Source: Dendrocalamus latiflorus
Lineage: Eukaryota; Streptophyta; Magnoliopsida; Poales; Poaceae
Reading direction: 5' to 3'
Length of the DNA stretch: 64,000 bases
Assembly (NCBI GenBank): GCA_017311315.1
Contig: CM029620.1
Coordinates: forward strand, 687,787-751,786
Position numbers and translations under genes: made by a program. The notes beneath the pieces are model-generated. The model was not told the DNA's origin. It did not search any database and saw only the letters and a program-made list of their open reading frames with translations. This document shows, one piece after another, positions 24,804-37,238 of the stretch. The stretch's first letter is position 1, and every line of letters starts with the position of its first letter.

Positions 24804-27532
24804 TCAATATCCATCATCAAACTCATCAGGGATGTTTGTAGCCTCCATGTTTTCTCCGCCATCATTGGAGCCATTGGGAGCATGCTCACAATCACTCACA
24901 TCAGCATCATCATGTGGATCTTCATCTTCCTCTTCTTCATTGGCCGAACCTGAGTCTTCTTCAAGTTCAACCAACCTTGAACGCTTGCTGCTGGCTTTCC
25001 TTGGAAGATTGCGGCCTCGCAGCGTGCTTGATGCACCAAGAGCTTCATCAACAAGTTCCCATGTAAGGCCATTATCATTCTGACCATTTGTTTCACACCC
25101 ACGAGCACCTTGAGGATGAACATAGGAGGAATCAGCCCACTCATTGTCCCAATCAAACTCTTCAATGACCAAAGGGTCAAAACTTTTCCCTTTTTTCTCA
25201 CGCCTTAACTGAAACCTAGTCTTCATCTTCCGGTTGTAGGAAACAAAGACAATGTCATTCAATCTCTTATGCAGCAATCTATTTCTTTTCTTTGTATGCA
25301 TCTACAAAAGAAGAATGGGAAAGTAGCAAACAAAGGAGTAATTAATTGGCTGGCCGAACACAAATTGATTAGAAGAAAACTAGTAACTAGTGAAGTTGGC
25401 AATACTCACAAACTCAAATGTACTCCAGTTTCTCTCACAGCCAGATGATGAAGCACAAAGACTAACAATGCGTCTAGCAAACCTTTGAAGCTCAATAGCA
25501 CGACCACCATATGAACGCCACCAATCAACTATATTGATAAATACAAACATGTATTAGCATTTTGGGTTGAAATAGACTTGCTGGAATTAAATTGTGGATA
25601 TGGAAACCTACTGCAATTAGAAGAAAAACAACACTTACGGGGGCTCATTTTCTCAAGGTTTTGCTTGGCCATTTTGTTTGCGAATGCATCTCCTCTAAGG
25701 GTTTCATAGTCCAAGGATTGAGCGTCAATCTTGCCTCTAACTTCTTCATCCTCCACCATTCTTCCAAGCACATCAAGAAAACAACCTCTTAGCTGCCCAA
25801 CAGTTGCATCATCATTACCCTGTATGAGAGAATGTAGTTTTCCTGGATTCAAATACAGTGCAGCCCCATACAAAGGATGGTCCATTTGTTTCACCCAACG
25901 TTTCTCGATGATGCCAATGATATTCTTGAGCAAGGTTTTCTTGGAATCAATAGCAAAGCTGAGCTTGATCTTCTCTTTTGCATGATTCATTAGTGCTGCG
26001 ACCTCCGGCATTGCAGGCTTCTCATCACCATCAACCACCCTAAGAACAATAAGGAGAGGGGTTGAAGCTCTAAGGCAATCTTCAACTGAATTCCAAAATT
26101 CCACAGAGAGCACAGGGTCATGCACTTCCTGACCAGCTGCAGTTTTTGCCAATTTGTTCCCCAACCATTCTTCAGTAATAAATAAAGCCTTCAAAGCATC
26201 TCTATGCTTGTGCAAACTTTTTAAAGTGAGGAAAGAAGTGGCAAATCGAGTGGCTGCAGGTCTCACAAGATCAGCCCCACCTGTCTTCTCTCTCATTAAA
26301 CTAAGAATTCTCCCATGCCTATAGATGAAAGTTGTGACACGTCTTGCTCTTGCAATGGGCTTCTTAAATGCCTTCAAGTTCCCTATATCTTCCAGCATAA
26401 GGTCCAAGCAATGTGCAGCACATGGGCTCCAAAACAGCGTAGGAATCCTTTCCATTAGAATCCTACCCGCTGCCTTGTAGTTAGCCCCATTATCAGTGAC
26501 AACCTGAACCACCTTGTCTTTCCCAATCTCCTCAATCTTTGCCTCCAATAAATCAGCAAGCATAAATGCATCATGTACCTCACTTGATGCATCAACGGAC
26601 TCCAAGAAGTAAGTCCCCGCAGGGCTGTTCACAAGGAAGTTGATCAAATGCCGGCCTCTTCTATCATACCATCCATCTGACATAAGTGTGCAGCCATACA
26701 TCTTCCAGGCCTGCTCATGTTCCTCCCTCATAGTACTGGTCAAGTTCACAACATCCTTAAGCAATGGTTCACGAAACATATAGGGAGAAGGAGGCTTGTA
26801 ACTTGAACCAAACTATGCAGTTGCCTCAACTGCAATCTCAAATTGTCTTGCTGCTGCTGCATTAAATGGTACACCACACTCATAGAACCACAAGGCCCAG
26901 TGCATATCCACATAGTACTTCTCCTCTTTGGACTTTGTCTTGGCTGAAATTGTGGGCTGAGAACATCCTTTACGCCTTTCATCAACAAGTTCTTCAGGTG
27001 TTTTCCGAAGCATCTCAACAATTGACTTGTTACTCTTTGGCTTTGCCTTGGTATTCCTTACTGCAGTAGCCTTGAATAAATAAGTTGCACGCCTTTGTTT
27101 AGCTTCAGTCCCTGAACTTGGCTGCACCTTGGAAGCTTGGGATTCTGCAGGTGCAGTGTCTTCAACTTGAATTGCTTCCACCACCTCCACATCTGCTGGT
27201 TCCTCGGGCGGCTCATCACCCTCTTCTAGGAACAGTGGCCTCCTCCTCTTATTGGATTCCAAGTAATCTCTCATCTCCTTTCTAATAGCAGTAGTGGATT
27301 GCATACACATTTTTGTATCTCCATATCCACCTGCCAGATGCTGCTTCAACCTTTTTATCCCTCCACAAACCACAGTGTCACAAAGAGTACATGTCACCTG
27401 ATCTCTCTTCTGAAGGTTTGCCCAATATCCATACTTCCAGCCTGGATCATTTGAGCTGGCCTTTCTTGCTTTGTCTACCTTAGGATCGTAATTGGCATTG
27501 TTGACAGAAGGTGGACTTGCCATGCTTTCCAT
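24804..27532 (-). pseudogene. hAT transposase (BED finger, DUF659-like core, dimerisation domain) with one premature stop
   Basis: Exons read as 25639-27532, 25410-25528 and 24804-25301. Borders and phases agree, giving 837 codons including the final stop. Near residue 47 a BED-type finger (CTLCDTVVCGG, then LKQHLAGG and a distal Cys) should bind DNA. The core has SDGW (first Asp), VVTDNGANYKAAG (second Asp) and CAAHCLDLMLED. The last part has SSGCERNWS, with the catalytic Glu and the dimerisation region, and IHTKKRN-like basic sequence. The C-terminus is acidic (EEEEDEDPHDD). An in-frame TAG at 26813-26815 interrupts the first exon after EIAVEATA; the frame continues without a shift into FGSSYKPPSP, so a single C-to-T change at a Gln codon is the simplest cause. 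Everything else looks intact. Confidence 0.88.
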
Positions 27533-27749
27533 TTTGCTTGTGCTGCATAGAAAGAACCAAGAGGGTAATTAAAAGGTGAGGAGATTGAGTAGAGTGCACA
27601 CTGGCTAGCGGCTGCAGCCTATACATGTACATGTAATACAGAGCAGAGCAGAGGAAGGAGGGGGAGGAAGAGCAGAGCCGCAGAGGAAGGAGGGGGAGGA
27701 AGAGCAGACTACAGAGGAGGCAGAGGGGAGGACATACCTGCGAAGTCGT

Positions 27750-28260
27750 GGTCACGGATGGGGCGGGAGTCGGTGGCGGACGGGGCGGGAGTCGCGGACG
27801 GGCGGGGGTCGCGGACTGCGGGGGTCGGTCGCGAACGGGCGGGGGTCGCGGACTGCGGGAGTCGGTCGCGGACGGGGCGGGAGTCGCGGACTGCGGGGGT
27901 CGCGCGGACGGGGCGGGAGTCGCAGGGCAGGAGCAGCCGCCGCCGCCGCCGGATTTCAGGTGCGCCGCCGCCCTCTTCTCTCTCCCTCACGGATGGGGCG
28001 GGAGTCGGTCGCGGACGGGGCAGGAGTCGCGGACGGGCGGGAGTCGCGCGGACGAGGCGGGAGTCGCAGGGCAGGCGCCGCTGCTGGATTTCAGGTGCGC
28101 TGCCGCCCTCTTCTCTCTCCCTCACGGATGGGGCGGGAGTCGGTCGCGGACGGGGCGGGAGTCGCGGACGGGCGGGAGTCGTGCGGACGGGGCGGGTGTC
28201 GCAGGGCAGGCGCCGCCGCCGCTGGATTTCAGGTGCGCCGCCGCCCTCTTCTCTCTCCCT
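27750..28260. repeat. GC-rich tandem array upstream of the transposase
   Basis: Units of GGGCGGGAGTCGCGGACG type are repeated many times. A larger unit of about 137 bp, marked by GGATTTCAGGTGCG at about 27951, 28087 and 28225, is present in at least two full copies. It lies between the right end of the hAT element and the transposase start, so it may include promoter or transposase-binding sites. Open frames here are composition artefacts. Confidence 0.75.
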
Positions 28261-28549
28261 CTCTCCTTCCTTTCCCTCTCCCTCTCCCTCTCTCAACTAG
28301 AGCGACTGCGCGAGCCTTTGGTGGGCGGTGTACGCGCGCATCGCATCGCGCCGCTCTTTCCCCGCGCCTTTTCGGTCCCGCGTCGTCCGCCTCAGCCAAA
28401 CCGACGCCTTGGCGACGACTTTTGCCACGCGGCGACGCCACATGCGAGGAGGACGCGGCGAGCACGACGCCACCATTCCACCAGCGCTCGGACGACTAGG
28501 CGACGCCTAGGCGTCGCCTAGTGGACGCCTTATGAACCATGGCTATATC

Positions 28550-30243
28550 ACATCCCGTGCGATCCGTTTTTTTACTATTACATGTACTGCTACAAATATT
28601 CATAATGTATAAAATTTTCAAAAACATATACAATAACAATGAATGTGTCAGGATGCTGCACATAAGATTCGTAATTTTTTGTAGCTTGTTTGCTACATAT
28701 AACATCTATAAAAATCGTAATTGTACAAATTTTTAAGCAATATTCACAGAGGATAAAATTGTCAAAAAATTACACAGTTAAGTACATTGTGTTAAGAGGT
28801 TGCACATAAAATTTTATAATTTTTTGAGCCCATTTAGTATATTTAAAAATTAAAACAAATAGTATGCAAAAAAAATTAAGGCACATAATTAAGCCAGCTG
28901 TCGTCTACCCATGGGGTGGCAAGCTACCTACCATCTGGTGGCGGGGTGGCAGGCAGCTGGCGCCAGCGGCAAGCCCACACGTCGGCTTCTACGGCATTGT
29001 CCCGGCGACCGAGCAACAAAAACACTATTTTTGTAAATACGGATGCAAACAGTACCAAATATGCTTTTTTTTATAAAAGATAAGAGAGATACCTGGAGTA
29101 TTTTACTCAAAAAATATTGTGGAAAGTAGGAGATTTTGTTTCAATACATAATTAATTGATCGAATTTTCATTCCCTCAAATGCGGCGATTGATTGATAAT
29201 TCATTTTTCTTTTGTATTTCTTGAAACACGTAGAGTAGAGTGCTGTGTGATGGTTGAATGATGTACAGTACTAGTTTGTAAAAAAGTCTGGAAAAGCTCA
29301 TCTGGTGTGGTCGGTGAAATGCACGAGTTGTTGAGAGAGAATGGTTGCTGGTATCAATAAACTTTGGGGGTGTCTAGACAAAACTTTAGTGATATTTTGT
29401 TTACGAGTACTAAGATTTTAAGCATTTGGATCCAGATCCGATGGACTTCATCCTCTCCCTCAATTATATAAATTCCCTCACCTCGCTCCACCCCCAAATC
29501 CTACGGCATCTACCCTATCACTGCCTTCCCTATCACCTCGTCCGTATCACCTCCGACACCAGTGCGCCCTACCGACGTCCATCTCCTCCGCCGTTCCCTC
29601 CCCAGCCACTTGCATCCCCTACTCGACCCGCACCCCACCCACCAACGTGCCGCCCTCCCTCTACCATGCCGCCGCCCTCCCCAGCGCCGTCGTGGCTTAC
29701 CGGCAAGCTCACCCTCCACCGGTTTTGCCTCCCGACGTGGCTGCTAGTGCCGCCTGTTGCCTCTTGCTCCACCGCACATTGCCGCCCAACCTAACTCGAC
29801 TCCACACTCGAGCATCGTTCCACCTGTTGTCGCTGCCTACTGCCCTCCTTCCGACCAGCGGCACCACTGGCACCACTGCTGCCTCACCGTCCTACCGCCG
29901 ATCTGCCACTGCCCTGACCTCCTTCTAAATCCGAAGGGTTCTGGTGTATCTAACCTGAACCCTAACCCTAACTCACCGGACTGCCGTTGGAGCTCTCGCC
30001 AAAGCCAGAGAAGGATATGGAGCACAAATCTCGAGGCAAAATCATATGGTAAGAAATTCGAAGTGCTCAATCCTAAAAATAACACTTGAGTACTAGTTAG
30101 GAATTCCCATAAACTTTGGATATTTGTATTCTATACTGGAAGAGTATAAAGGGAAAAAAGAGAAAAATTGGTTTTATTTGTCCACTCCAATCTGGATGAT
30201 TGTCAGTTTGTGTTGTGTATAAATAAATGAATTGAGTCTAAAT

Positions 30244-30244
<1 letters not shown>
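28550..30244. other. Spacer between the hAT element and the GT microsatellite
   Basis: This was directly joined to 18722 before the solo LTR and hAT insertions. 28550-29400 is AT-rich without a gene. 29430-29930 is C-rich and open in several frames, following an ATTATATAAATTCC box at about 29462, which could be a promoter of a small gene or a decayed 5' region. No domain is recognised in any frame. Confidence 0.35.

Positions 30245-30317
<73 letters not shown>
30245..30317. repeat. (GT)n microsatellite
   Basis: About 72 bases of uninterrupted GT dinucleotides. Confidence 0.97.
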
Positions 30318-30321
<4 letters not shown>

Positions 30322-30582
30322 TTTCAGTGTAGCTGCTGCCTCATCATCTTGTTTTTTTCTTTATTGATGTTAGTCATGTGAAGAAATTGCCTTGATTTTT
30401 GTTTGTGAGAACATACATATGCCATTATGGCTAGCCTAGAATCTAAATGATTCTGTACAATTTTTTTTGCTTGGTGAGTAATCTTTGTTTCTTTTTTTCC
30501 ATTTGGAAATAACTACTATCTACACTTTGAGAAAAAAAGAAATAACTAGTCTTATTTTGTGAGTTTTTGGCAGTTTTGTGAG

Positions 30583-30800
30583 AGCTAATTATAGACTGGC
30601 GTTTACCATCACGAAATTGCAGATTTGGCACGACCTCCACACGGCCACCATGCGGGGTTCTCTCCCAGGTGACTGGCGGCCCCGACCGTACGTCCGCCGT
30701 GCAGTGGAGCCATTCCTAGCGACATTGGCAGTCCCGCATGGCCACCGTGTAGCGGTCATTTAGCTATGGTAATTAGCCACCCTAATTCCTAATTAGCAAA
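30583..30800. repeat. Dispersed repeat, copy 1 (inverted relative to 40541-40791)
   Basis: Shares GCTAATTATAGA, CAGATTTGGC, GACCTCC, CAGTCCCGCATGGC and TAATTAGCCACCCTAATTCC with the reverse complement of 40541-40791. The middle is GC-rich with repeated CGGCCACCATGCGG-like words, and the ends are AT-rich. Its class is unknown. Confidence 0.75.
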
Positions 30801-31344
30801 TTAATTTAGGTGTCATCCTTACAGAAATTTTTAAATATTGCAAGTGAGCTCAAAAACTTATAAAATTTTTATGCAGCCTTCTGACATAGTGTACTTGTTT
30901 GTACATGTTTTTCACAATGTTATCCATTCCAAAATTTACTCCAAAATTCATGAAATTATACTGTCTGTAGGAATTTTCTAATATAGCAAACAAACTCAAA
31001 AGGTTATGAAAATTTTTCTAAAGGATCCTTAAATAGTTGACTTGATTGTGTAGTTTTTCTAGAATCTTTACTCCTTAAAAAGAAGGAGTTGGTGGTTGGT
31101 GCGGCCTCCACTTCGCTGTCCGTCCTAAAAAAACCTTCTGCCGACGCGTGGGCCTCCTCCCGCTCTCCTCTCTCTGATCTCCCCCCACACGATCTCCCCC
31201 CCACGTCGCGAAAGTTCCGCCCGAGACGCTGTCACTGCCCACCCCGCCCCCCAACCCCCCACCCCGCGCCGCCGCCTCCCACCTCCCACTCCTCCACTGC
31301 ACTCCGCCCTCGCTCCTCCGCCTCCTCCCCCGCTCCTCCGCCCC
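30801..31344. other. AT-rich spacer running into CT-rich low-complexity DNA
   Basis: No gene. From about 31140 the plus strand becomes strongly C/T-rich (CCTCCGCC-like units). It is the left half of a low-complexity block that continues at 37234 on the other side of the solo LTR. Confidence 0.5.
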
Positions 31345-34300
31345 TGTAACATCCCAAAATTTTGAAATTTGAAAATATGAATTTCTTGAATTATTTTTGC
31401 AATATATTCTACTAGAATTTGGATTTCATGGAGTTTTCCTGACTTTGATTGAGGTTCTAAAAATTGAAGAACTTCATAAAAGACAAAGACAAACATTAGT
31501 AATACCAAAAGGTGAATATGCAAATAATTGGAAACTAAAATCTTAAATACTAATCTGAAAAGATGATCCAGTATAAGGAGAAGGAAACCTGAGTTAATAA
31601 AATATAAAATTTCATTTTGAGAATGATAGTACAAGGGCAACAAAAATAAATAAATAAAATATATGCAATTATATACAAAAGGACTAGTATGGTAAACAAA
31701 AGCATAAAAAAATGTACATATATATACCAAAATAATGGTATAAAGATATATATATATACTTGTACACATGTATAAACAAAAAAAATGAATAGCAATAAAA
31801 AAAGAAGAAGAAAAAAAATGGGGCCAGGCCGGCACCACCCCGGCCCAGCCCAACCTCCGCGCGTGCGCGCCTCCATTTTTCACCGGCGGGCCAGCCTGCC
31901 CGCGCTCCCTTCCCTCTGGCGCGTGGCCCCGCCTCCACCCCGTGCATTCTCTCGCTGCCGCGCGAGCCCCGCGCGCCAGTCCTCTCTCCCTGGCCACTGG
32001 GCCAGCCCGCGCCTCCCCTCCCTCTCTTTCTTCTCTTCTTCCCCAGTGCGCCCGCGCCACTCTGATTTCTTCTATGTGGTGCGCAGCTCCTTTTCGCCCC
32101 GTGGCGTCCATGCGCCTGCCCCCGCCCACCGATTCCTCCTCGCCGCCCACCGTTTCTCTATTCCCCCCGTGACCATTAGTCCCTCCGCGCCACACCTTCC
32201 CTCATTTCAGACCGAGCGTGCCCACACCGTGAGTCCGCCACTGCCGCCTCCTTGCCGTTCCCGGCCGTCCAGCAACGCCACGCCGCCCCAAGCGCATCCA
32301 GGCGTGCCTCAAGGAGCCTCCTACCTCCTTCCCCACTTAATCGAACTCCCGTGTATCCGGCTCGTCGCATGGTCCATTTCCCTCACCACCGTCCGCGGCT
32401 GCCATTCCCCCTGCCGCTCCCTCCTCGGCGAGACTCCCTGCGATTCATCGTCATTGGAGCAACCCCCCACCGCCACAAACCTCCTCCAACGGTCGCCGGC
32501 GCTCCTCCTCCACCCAAGCTTGCCAGCACCGTGCTCCTGCCCGCGCCGTCGCTGGCTCCCGGTGCCAGCCCACCTCGAGTCCTCTCCGGCCTTGCCAATG
32601 CCTCCGGTGAGTCCCTCGTGCCCCTCTCCTGCTCATGCCCCCTCTATTTCTTTCCCTCCTCTCTCCGGCCGCCGTCGCCGTTGACGACCTCCCTGCGCCC
32701 GCCGCTCCTCGCTGCCGTCGGCCCGCCTTGACGCCTTTCTGCCGGACTCGATGCCTCCTCGGGCTCCCATGGTCTCTTGGGGACCCATTTTGGCCATCGC
32801 CGGCATCTCCCCGGCCGCCCCCCGCCGGCACCGCCGCCGAGTCCATGCGCCGGCCAATTCCTCTGTTTAAGCCGCAGCCACTCCTCGCCTCATCCATTTT
32901 CCCCCCTCTGTTTCAGTCAGCCCAGGCCATCGGCCCACTTGGCTAGCAGAGCACGCCTAACACACAAGAACTGTGAGGTCTTGAGTTCGATTCCAGTTGG
33001 TAGCACTTTTTCCCCCAATTTTTTATTTTGTTACTTTTAGCTCATCTTAATAAATAAAAATCAGTGAAAATTTGGGAATAATGTAGAGAAGCTGATAAAA
33101 TTTAATTAGAAGGTAAACAAGATTATTTAAGATTTTAAATTTGGAATTAATCCATGAAAGCCAATGAATTTTACTAGAATGTGAATAGAGTTATTTAGGA
33201 TTTAACATTTAGTTAAATACCACAAAAGAAAAAGTAATGAACCTTTATTATCTGTATTAAATCCTAATGGTAGGTTTTGCTAATTAGCAAGGGTTGAAAT
33301 ATAACCTTGCTAGGTAAGCAAATTTTAATTAAAGCAAATAACAAATATTAAAAATGTAAACCCTATCATTAGCATATTGCCGCCCATGCAATCTTAAATA
33401 GTGGCTTTAATTTAATAATGATAACAAATACCATCATGCATGGCAGGCTCGAGTTATAAGGGGATAAAATATCAGTAGCAGTAGTACTTTAGAGATCACT
33501 CAAATTAAAAGGGCATAATAATAAGTGCTAAAATATAATAGCCCTAAGTCATCAAGTATCAAAAATAACCTCACAGGCATGTAAATACTCTAAAATAAAC
33601 ATTTAAACAATAACGCGGGTAATTAGGGTCGCATAAAATACTGCATCCCAAGCTCTGCCCCGATAGCCGAGTTTAAACTAGAATTAGAAGTGAAGCTAAG
33701 CCTAATAGCAGCTAAAGTATGAGCAAGCTAACAATAGTGCCATTAATTAAATCTTAACACTAGCTTTAGTACATAATAGTATTGAGCATAAGTGTATATA
33801 TAACACGTTAGGACCCATAGGAGTGGATCCTAATTCAACTTAAATTTAGCCTAGCTAAGAATGAAGATACATAAAATATGATAATGGGATTATTAGAGAT
33901 TTAAATTTTAATTAATTACCATATATGAATAAATATTGAGCCTTTGCTATTTATCTTAATCTAATTAGTAAGTAAAGGCCTATATCAGAGATTATTCTAA
34001 AATTTAATAAAGATATCCAAGTGTTATAATACCTTTGACTAAAATATTTATAGAATAAGTACAGATCTCGTCCATCAGTCCAGTTTGCCTTTACCATAAC
34101 TTGAGTTGCAAGGAATGCATACCCTAAAGATAAAATTTGTACACTAAACTCTTGCATCAGTCTATAGGTCTAACCCGACTCACGGAGCTTCTTGATAAAT
34201 ACAAAAATGATAAAAGAAATTATTAATAAAAAGGTCAAGCCTCGCTTCTCCCCAATCGACCATGTATGGCCACCTTCCTTTCCCAAAAGCAGATAATTCT

Positions 34301-37233
34301 TGTAGGTGCATCTTCACTTTTGATCCCTCGTATTTCTAAAATTTTTCCTCACGGTAAAGCATTCAGACAACTCGTCCTCTTGCTCAAACCAAGCTACCGC
34401 TGTGCTTACAACACATCAACCTAAATCATCCTCTATTCTTCAACCATAATAAATGCATAATTTAAAGTAAATCGGGTATTTAAAGTGATTGGATTTATTT
34501 GGATCTTTTGAGTTATTTGCTTTTATTTGGATTCAGTCGTTTGTCACGTAATTAGAAATTGGAGTCCTGAAGATTCTATGGATCGAGCGGGGCCAAGATC
34601 GATGAAGACCAGGAATTAAAGATCATCGTATGAGGCAACTTTGTGTGAACTCAAGACCGCGGTAAACCGCGCCAGGCGAGTCAATACTTTGATCATGTTG
34701 AACCTACATTTTCTGCAAACTACTTTGGTTTAAATTATCAAATTGCATGCTATTATTTTATATGCAAATACATGCTAATTTAATATTCTAGTTATATGCC
34801 CATTGCTTGCTTGATTAATATTACACCTCCTTTGGAATACTTGAATATGTGAACCTTGTCGCCTTAGCAAAATTATAATGGTAACTTTTCGAAAATAAGT
34901 TCGTACTTATATGCCATGCTTAGTTTTGCTTAGATACTCATGGGTGCGAGAGCGCCCAAGCATCACTTTTAATCCTGAGAAAAATTGGTTGGGCAGTCAT
35001 GGTGGGAATGACTGGTATATTTTGACATGATTATTTTATGCTCCCAAAAATCCCAATTTGCTTAAATATCTGGGCGGATTGGTTCGAGGGTATGAGTGTG
35101 ATGCAGTGGATGCACAAAGTGGTTTGTGGTAGGCCGCCCAGATACCACTAAGGACTGAATCTTGTCATGACCTCCTGTGTAAAACAGTACAACCATAAAT
35201 CTGTAAAATACAACTTGGCTAAGTAAACTTGTCGAAACCCCGGACTCATCTCACTGGTAGTGGATTGATGGGGCTACGCTATGGCAAGGGGGCCTGAAGG
35301 GACACCAGTGGAGGGTGAAGTTTCCCAGCTGTCCTAACGTTGCGGGAAGTAGGAGCCCAAGCTGTGTTAGTGGCTGTGGGAAACATCCCGCGCATAGATG
35401 GGACCCACCGCAAGTGGGCGGCTACCCATAAGGTGAATGCGAAAAGGGACTAGATACTTTGAAAAGTCACTGTGATGGTCTGCTCAACCATATGTCTAAG
35501 GCATCATGTGGGGCAACGAGTTGATTGTCTCTTGTGGTGAAAGTGTACAAACTCTGCAGAGTCAAAACTATTCGAATAGCCGTGCCCACGGTCAAGGGCA
35601 GACATGTGAACTTAACTAGATATAGTTCTATTTAAAAATGTTTGGAAAATGGGAATGGAAAAGCGGAGGGCAGTGGAAAGCTCTGATTTGAATTGTCATG
35701 GGTGTCGCCCTAGTGGTAAGTTAAGCGGCTATAACGCTGAAAGATGTTATACGGTGTGATGCCGTATGTATGGAAAAATTATGGTGATATTAGGCATATA
35801 GTGTGATGCCATATGTATGGAAAATCAAGTTAGTATTCCTTGAACATTATGATTTGTTCCAAAGCTGCTAGGTCTCAGGAAATTTTATGTATTGTATTTC
35901 AAATAGTGGCATTACTAATCTTACAAACTAAAATATGGGTGGAATAAACAGGGTTGTGAGTAAAGGAGATGGATGTTTTTAGTATGCACATAAAGGTATT
36001 GGTGGGTTCAGGTCGATCATGAAAAGGAAATGCTAGTGTGGGTTCTGGGAGAAATGAATTAGTGGGGTCCAACTGAATAGATAGGCTAGATAAATGATCT
36101 AATTGAATTTTCAGGAAGTTGGAGAAATAGTACAAGTATTGGAGTATAATTCTTGATTAGTGATAATCTTGGTGGATATATAATAGTGAATCGATTTTGG
36201 AGAATTAGGGAGTGCAAAGGTAAATTGCTAGATTACTACACTAATGATTAATATAAATTCTTGGAAGATATTGGCGATAATGGAAATTAATAGGAGTTGA
36301 TCAATTACTAGAGGGATGAATTGAATTCCTGAGAAGATTGGAGGATTCACAACAATTAGTGGATTATAATCTTGGTAAATTGAATTTTCGGTGGAGGAAT
36401 ATTTGTGGATTAGCTAGTGATAGATAATGGAAAATAAGATTGATTATTGGATTATGGTTTTGAATCAATGACGAAAAGGATTGAATACGAATGATATCGG
36501 TGGATTTGAAAGTAATTATGTTAGAGAATCATTAGAATTCAGAGGTGAAGAGCTGATGAATAGTAATGACAGGATTGGATTATTAGTAATTCAAAATACA
36601 AAGTATGATCGGTGGATTAAATAAATGATGACACTTGCTGTTTGGAGTTTTAGACAGCAGTCAATAAAGAAAGTGCATTTTCGGTGGATTAAGTCAATTT
36701 TGGCAATTGTAGTGTGGAGCTAGGTAGCAATAATAACACTTTGATTAAATAATAGTAGTAATGCTACTAAAAGCGATTTTTGGCAAATAAAATAACCCGA
36801 GCCTCTCCTTTGTAAAGTCTTGCATACTATTTATTTGTATTCTGTGTATTGGCTCGCGGAGCACGGGGTTGGAGTGCTCACACTCGCTTTTGCGGCAAAC
36901 ATTCAGCATCAGGAATCAAATCACCTTGCCTCAGCAACAAGATTGGACAAGCTGGCAGAAAAGATGAAGATGTCAAGGACTAGGTCGCGCACCTCCAGTT
37001 GGCTGCCTATGGGCATGTCCTGAAGGTCACACCTATGTGCTTCGTTCTTCCGCTGCTGCAATTTATTGATTTCGGCCTAATCAGCCCCATGAGTAAGTTT
37101 ACTATTATATTTACGCTTCCGCATGATATGTACCTTGATATTCAGAACTGTAATATGTGAGCACTATCTACTGATCCGGGAATAGTGCGGTGGAATCACA
37201 GAAGATTCCGGATTGTAAAATCTGGGTCTGACA
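31345..37233 (-). mobile_element. Giant solo LTR (5.9 kb), inverted relative to 18723-24151
   Basis: The plus strand runs from TGTAACATCCCAAAA to GGGTCTGACA; the reverse complement starts TGTCAGACCCAGA and ends GGGATGTTACA. GCCCC flanks both sides (31340-31344 and 37234-37238). It matches the inverse of the other solo LTR, for example GCGGTAAACCGCGCCAGGCG near 34661 and the AATAGTGCGGTGGAATCACA region near 37181. The difference in length comes at least partly from the GC-rich segment 31830-32940 and other indels. No internal domain remains. Open frames within 31500-33040 are not supported as genes. Confidence 0.8.
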
Positions 37234-37238
37234 GCCCC

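Larger units (their letters stand above)
24160..28541 (-). mobile_element. Near-complete autonomous hAT transposon with 8-bp target duplication
   Basis: The left end CAAGGTTATTAAGGCG and the right end (reverse complement CATGGTTCATAAGGCG) form the terminal inverted repeats. GCTATATC flanks both sides exactly (24152-24159 and 28542-28549). Subterminal AGGCG/GGCGAGG/CGCCTAGGCG words are dense at both ends. The element is 4382 bp and encodes one transposase on the minus strand. It sits directly at the 3' border of the solo LTR, sharing part of that LTR's TSD as its target. Confidence 0.93.

Noticed and set aside
27709..28521. Frames of 180-257 codons on both strands in the hAT 5' region
   Set aside because: Composition artefacts of the GGGCGGGAGTCG tandem array; the true gene of the element starts at 27532 on the minus strand.
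29946..29970. CCCTAACCCTAAC-like telomere motif
   Set aside because: Only about two units, and plant telomeres use CCCTAAA; most likely chance.
31125..32731. Minus-strand frame of 356 codons and plus-strand frames of 159-299 codons
   Set aside because: They lie inside the solo LTR, cross its border at 31345, and have biased composition without domains.
32970..33005. tRNA B-box-like GAGTTCGATTCCAG
   Set aside because: No matching acceptor stem, A box or anticodon arm nearby; it lies inside the solo LTR.
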